DNA of 7,512 nucleotides from Prevotellaceae bacterium UBA1787. GTDB lineage: Bacteria; Bacteroidota; Bacteroidia; Bacteroidales; Bacteroidaceae. The translations under genes were made by a program, and so were the position numbers. Positions 5,775 to 7,512 of the stretch are shown here, in pieces. Location: contig DCGD01000084.1 in NCBI GenBank assembly GCA_002315195.1, forward strand, positions 1-7,512. Reading direction: 5' to 3'. The stretch's first letter is position 1. Each line of letters opens with the position of its first letter. The notes under the pieces are model-generated. The model was not told the DNA's origin. It did no database searches and saw nothing but the letters and a program-made list of their open reading frames with translations.

Positions 5775-5809
5775 ACAACGGGCTGTGCATGAATGGCACA
5801 ACCCGTTGT
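5775..5809 (-). terminator. Terminator-like stem-loop downstream of the peroxidase gene
   Basis: ACAACGGG (5775-5782) pairs with CCCGTTGT (5802-5809), and TGTGC (5784-5788) pairs with GCACA (5796-5800). One C/A mismatch separates them, and the loop is ATGAATG. The form (AACGGGCTGTG...CACA.CCCGTT) is typical of Bacteroidales intergenic terminators. It lies about 70 bp past the peroxidase stop, which reads leftward. The T run after it on the minus strand is short (TTACTG), so efficiency is uncertain; it could also stop rightward transcription from the R-M operon. Confidence 0.55.
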
Positions 5810-5881
5810 AAAGTATCAAGATTTCAATGTCTGAATCTGTTGAAAACTACATTACGACAATCAGTGTCGGACATCGTGAAA

Positions 5882-7252
5882 CTATTGCTTGAAATATTCG
5901 TTTTCTCCGTCCAGGGCTTTTAGGAAAGCAGTGATGCAGTTCACCTGATCGTCGCCGGCGGCCTTGCCCAGTTCAAAGCGGAACATGCCGCGAACGGCAT
6001 CCTCAATGGTCTGCTGGCTTCCGTCATGATAGTAAGGCGCGGTCTTTGAAATGATGCGGAGGTTGGGCACCTTGAATTTGTGGAGGTCTTCGTTCTTTCC
6101 GGTGAAACCGTAAAGTCCCTTGTCGTCATCATTATAGGCGATGTCGGGATTGCTCTGTGCGCGGGCGGCAAAGTAATCTTCAAAAATACCCAGGAATTCA
6201 AAAGATTGTCCGCCCAAAGTCTTGCCGACATGGCAGGTAGCGCAACTGTTATCCTTGAAAGCCTGGTAGCCGGCCAATTCCTCTGCGTTCAAAGCGTTTT
6301 GGTCACCCTTGAGATAGAGATCGAGTTTGTCGTTCGGGGTGATGAGGGTTTTCTCAAATTCCGCAATGGCATCGGTAACGGTAGCCTTGGTCAAGCCATC
6401 CTCAGGATAGAGTGTCTTGAACTCAGCGACGAGTGCGGCATCCTTGCTCAAGCGTTCCACAATTTGATCCCAAGTTTGGTCACCCATCTCAACCGGGTTT
6501 TCGGGGGGACCGGCGGCTTGGTCGGCAAGTGTGTGGGCGCGTCCGTTCCAGAATTGCTCCACATTGAAATAAGCATTGAACACCGTAGGTGCATTCACAC
6601 CGCCAAATTGGCCATTGATGCCTTCGCTGGTTCTGTGCGCCGCATCGCTTGCACCGCCATTTTTAAGAACATGACAGGAGGCGCATGAAATGGTGTTGTC
6701 CAGTGAGATGCGGGTGTCGTAGTACATCTTCTTTCCCAAAGCCACCTTGGCGGGATTCGTATCGAGTGAATCGGGAAGCGCCTGGACAGGCTCATTGGCA
6801 AGTTCGGCTGCGTTGTTGGTAGCATAGCGTGCGGCGCGTTCTTCCAGGATCCACTTGGTCAATACGCTTTTCTCTTCCCTGTTGAAACCGGTTCCCCAGT
6901 GTGCCATCTTGTATTCCATGATGGGCATGTTGTCATATTTCACGGAATATTCAAGCATGGAGAGCAACACTTCCGATGGATTGGCGAGGTCTGCTTTTTT
7001 CAGGTCAACAAACTTGGTGCCATGGTCGATGTGCGTGTTAAGCATAGAACCAACGACGGGCAGGCTGGCGTAGAAAGGTTTCTCCGGAGCGCTGTTGTGA
7101 CACTCATAGCACCCGTTCTGTACCAGTATGGCAGCCACTTGTTCAGGCACCGGTGCGTCGGGTATGGATTTGCGGAAAGCAAAGCGGTAGATAGCGGTGA
7201 CAACCGCAAGGGCTAAGCATGCTCCGATGACAGTAAAAATAATTTTTTTCAT
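5882..7252 (-). CDS. Membrane-anchored triheme cytochrome c peroxidase-like protein
   Basis: This 456-residue protein has an uncleaved-looking N-terminal membrane segment (about 4-24) after a short basic start, so the body should face the periplasm. Three heme c sites are visible: 'CYECH' (48-52), 'CASCH' (190-194) and 'CATCH' (337-341). The C-terminal ~290 residues form a di-heme CCP/MauG-type peroxidase domain, with 'FWNGRAHTLADQA' (234-246), 'NPVEMG' (252-257), 'VPNLR' (395-399) and 'APYYHDGS' (405-412). Such enzymes reduce hydrogen peroxide to water with electrons from cytochromes. The extra N-terminal heme domain, with 'NGCYECHNS' and 'DNMPIMEY', looks like the Haem_bd-type domain of Bacteroidetes and probably relays electrons from the membrane pool to the peroxidase hemes; that is inference. 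The start at 7252 is supported by the immediate membrane segment. It lies 40 bp after the CcsA-type gene on the same strand, probably in one operon. Activity could be MauG-like oxidation rather than peroxide removal. Confidence 0.93.
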   Translation of the reverse strand: MKKIIFTVIGACLALAVVTAIYRFAFRKSIPDAPVPEQVAAILVQNGCYECHNSAPEKPFYASLPVVGSMLNTHIDHGTKFVDLKKADLANPSEVLLSMLEYSVKYDNMPIMEYKMAHWGTGFNREEKSVLTKWILEERAARYATNNAAELANEPVQALPDSLDTNPAKVALGKKMYYDTRISLDNTISCASCHVLKNGGASDAAHRTSEGINGQFGGVNAPTVFNAYFNVEQFWNGRAHTLADQAAGPPENPVEMGDQTWDQIVERLSKDAALVAEFKTLYPEDGLTKATVTDAIAEFEKTLITPNDKLDLYLKGDQNALNAEELAGYQAFKDNSCATCHVGKTLGGQSFEFLGIFEDYFAARAQSNPDIAYNDDDKGLYGFTGKNEDLHKFKVPNLRIISKTAPYYHDGSQQTIEDAVRGMFRFELGKAAGDDQVNCITAFLKALDGENEYFKQ

Positions 7253-7292
7253 AAGCGAAATGAGTTAAATTAAGACATCATATAATAATTAA

Positions 7293-7512
7293 TCAGTTGT
7301 TGTAAGTATGAAGGCTGTCTGCAGCCGCTGGAAGATAGTTGACACCGTACCAAGTAATCTGCAGCGCCAGAAAGGCAACGACCAGCAGCGCAAAGCCTCG
7401 CCAACCGCCATTGTTTCGGAAATGAAGGAACATCAGCGTTACAAACCACGTCACCGCCGCCCAGTTTTCCTTGGAATCCCATGCCCAATAATCTCCCCAT
7501 GCCTGCCGGGCC
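7293..7512 (-). CDS. ccsA: Cytochrome c biogenesis protein, CcsA/ResC type, C-terminal end (5' part outside window)
   Basis: Reading leftward from the right edge gives 72 residues ending in TGA (plus-strand 7293-7295). They begin 'WGDYWAWDSKENWA', the conserved stretch (usually WGxYWxWDPKExW) near the C-terminus of CcsA/ResC heme-handling proteins of cytochrome c maturation System II. Two hydrophobic segments follow: 'VTWFVTLMFLHF' (20-31) and 'FALLVVAFLALQITWYGVNY' (40-59). This membrane protein carries heme across the membrane and, with a ResB/Ccs1 partner, attaches it to CXXCH motifs. In many Bacteroidetes it is a fused or adjacent resB-ccsA near the nrfHA nitrite reductase genes, but those would lie outside this window. 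The three-heme protein downstream is a natural client. The longer overlapping minus-strand frame in this place is a shadow. The Pro of the usual WDPKE is Ser here, a mild variation. Confidence 0.9.
   Translation of the reverse strand, partial: ARQAWGDYWAWDSKENWAAVTWFVTLMFLHFRNNGGWRGFALLVVAFLALQITWYGVNYLPAAADSLHTYNN

Noticed and set aside
6080..6688. A 202-codon plus-strand frame inside the peroxidase gene
   Set aside because: It is antisense to a gene with three CXXCH motifs and full-length domain structure. Its length comes from the GC-richer codon pattern of the real gene.
7270..7500. A 76-codon minus-strand frame at the right edge starting with ATG
   Set aside because: It is in a different frame from the CcsA-type sequence 'WGDYWAWDSKENWA' and gives no recognisable protein.

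Overview
The window looks like a piece of a Bacteroidales chromosome (Bacteroides, Parabacteroides, Prevotella or a close relative; genus not determinable). The reasons are a FISUMP-like secreted surface protein of the kind expanded in this order, TAnnTTTG-type promoter elements instead of TTGACA/TATAAT, weak Shine-Dalgarno signals, and a CcsA-type cytochrome c maturation gene beside a multiheme cytochrome c peroxidase.

Layout. (1) Positions 3-890, + strand: the 3' end of a surface/secreted protein with a FISUMP-like domain. (2) Positions 891-1710: about 0.8 kb without a convincing gene. It holds two stem-loops (975-1018 and 1129-1163), the first copy of an 81-bp direct repeat (1275-1355), repeat-like sequence, and a candidate promoter at 1677-1684. 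(3) Positions 1711-5481, + strand: a compact, visibly AT-richer restriction-modification operon. It has a frameshifted remnant of a small XRE/HTH controller (1711-1913), a C5-cytosine methyltransferase (1932-2978), a PD-(D/E)XK nuclease with a DUF3883-like C-terminus (2963-4498), and a second, divergent C5-cytosine methyltransferase (4486-5481). The three intact genes overlap by 16 and 13 bp. (4) Positions 5457-5639, - strand: a possible small convergent gene with its own promoter-like sequence. (5) Positions 5690-5770: the second copy of the 81-bp repeat, abutting a terminator-like stem-loop (5775-5809). (6) Positions 5882-7512, - strand: a membrane-anchored triheme cytochrome c peroxidase-like protein, preceded by the 3' end of a CcsA/ResC-type heme-delivery gene.

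How the genes fit together. The central genes form a complete Type II restriction-modification system with one nuclease and two m5C methyltransferases. This is the arrangement expected when the recognition site is asymmetric and each strand needs its own methyltransferase. The flanking 81-bp direct repeats (76/81 identical) and the composition shift suggest the system was acquired as a unit and inserted between chromosomal genes. Its controller gene carries two frame changes, so control of the operon may be altered in this strain. On the right, CcsA attaches heme to CXXCH motifs outside the cytoplasm, and the peroxidase next to it has three such motifs, so the pair is a sensible functional unit.

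The most noteworthy points are the broken controller, the two-methyltransferase/DUF3883 nuclease arrangement, and the direct repeats that bracket it.
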